Origin: Paenibacillus hexagrammi
GTDB taxonomy: Bacteria; Bacillota; Bacilli; Paenibacillales; NBRC-103111
Direction: 5' to 3'
Length of the DNA stretch: 64,000 nucleotides
Assembly: GCF_021513275.1 (NCBI RefSeq)
Contig: NZ_CP090978.1
Span: 310,001-374,000 of the forward strand
Shown here: positions 63,801 to 64,000 of the stretch, piece by piece
How positions within the stretch are numbered: position 1 is the stretch's first letter
Layout of the letters: each line of letters starts with the position of its first letter
Made by a program: the position numbers and the translations under genes
The notes under the pieces: model-generated
What the model saw: the letters and a program-made list of their open reading frames with translations, nothing else
What the model was told of the DNA's origin: nothing
Database searches by the model: none

Positions 63801-64000
63801 GGATGTGGGCTCGAATACGATTACGGTAGATGTCACTGCGCAGGACGGTACGACGAATACCTATACGGTGACGGTAACTCGAGCGGCGGTGATGGGAGGC
63901 ACGGTTGCGATCAGCGGGACTGCAGCATATGGCGAAACGCTGACGGCAGATTTGAGCAGCATCACGTATACGTCATCGATTAGCAGCGATGTGCCGACGA
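60881..64000 (+). CDS. Secreted protein with tandem cadherin-like beta-sandwich repeats (3' partial, three frame breaks)
   Basis: ATG 60881 follows GGGAGGAAAC. A signal peptide (LGLLTVLAVAAGLLGGASTT) precedes about 250 residues of sialidase/kelch-like repeats with motif YGNGKFVAVGYQGAVYTSST. Seven cadherin-like (PF12733-type) domains of 97 residues follow, each starting ANLSNLTLSQGTLSPSF and ending NTYTVTVTRA. A new Ig-like segment begins at about 63897 and the gene runs off the window. The frame breaks at a seven-G run (61642-61648, one G short), near 61948 (GGAATTCG for GGAAATTCG) and near 62627 (one extra T compared with the sister repeats). The protein is probably surface-exposed or wall-attached, with anchoring modules expected beyond the window. 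Confidence 0.85.
61861..63897 (+). repeat. Seven 291-bp tandem repeats
   Basis: The landmark GCGAATCTCAGTAAT recurs at 62151, 62442, 62734, 63025, 63316 and 63607, with a spacing of 291 bases (292 once, where an extra T breaks the frame). The first, more divergent unit starts near 61861. Units 4-7 are almost identical at DNA level, pointing to recent amplification or homogenisation. Confidence 0.95.

Overview
The window looks like a chromosomal piece of an endospore-forming, S-layer-bearing member of the Bacillota, most probably Paenibacillus or a close relative. The evidence is a gerA-type spore germination operon, SLH-anchored giant surface proteins, many LytS/LytTR and NarL-type two-component systems, ykkC riboswitches, AGGAGG-like ribosome binding sites with frequent TTG/GTG starts, and mid-range GC. 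No rRNA or tRNA genes were seen. The genus is inferred from gene content only.

Layout. 1-7.0 kb: an excisionase-type HTH/periplasmic-binding-like regulator, a patatin phospholipase, a DUF2798 membrane protein, a LytS-type kinase, an AraC regulator and a VOC protein. 6.9-9.3 kb: a TetR gene divergent from a GC-rich ketopantoate-reductase-like gene, with a perfect palindrome between them, then an IS110 scrap. 9.3-12.0 kb: DUF485 protein, sodium/solute symporter (acetate type) and a LytTR regulator. 12.1-16.9 kb: msrA and a four-gene germinant receptor operon. 17.0-20.3 kb: a mobile-element graveyard (IS1182 scrap, group II intron fragment, 23-T run, IS91-type scrap) enclosing an AT-rich pair of genes for a secreted and a small membrane protein. 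20.4-27.3 kb: luciferase-like monooxygenase, SDR, MocR regulator, and a LacI-type-sensor/GGDEF/EAL protein. 27.5-37.4 kb: a guanidine-degradation locus in which two ykkC guanidine-I riboswitches face opposite ways, one before an APC permease and one before the carboxyguanidine deiminase subunits, guanidine/urea carboxylase and allophanate hydrolase. 37.4-41 kb: a DnaA-box cluster, PAP2 phosphatase, UgtP-like glycosyltransferase and polysaccharide deacetylase. 41-54 kb: a double-kinase hybrid sensor with NarL-type regulator, divergent from two surface-protein genes. 54-60.6 kb: DesK/DesR-like pair, DoxX protein, metallohydrolase with divergent LysR regulator, and a LytS-like kinase with a REC-LuxR regulator. 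60.9 kb to the end: a secreted protein with 97-residue tandem cadherin-like repeats, running off the window.

A caution applies to the whole window: at least sixteen otherwise well-conserved genes or segments are broken by single-base indels, most of them in homopolymer runs. Restoring one base repairs the family sequence each time. This is more like uncorrected sequencing error than decay, so frameshifted genes are annotated over their full span with the break noted.

How the genes work together: the clearest system is guanidine import and catabolism (permease, carboxylase, deiminase, allophanate hydrolase) under paired guanidine riboswitches. Its enzymes carry unusual tandem-repeat and low-complexity expansions. 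The second theme is cell-envelope sensing and building: four histidine kinases, SLH and cadherin-like surface proteins, and lipid/peptidoglycan-type enzymes.
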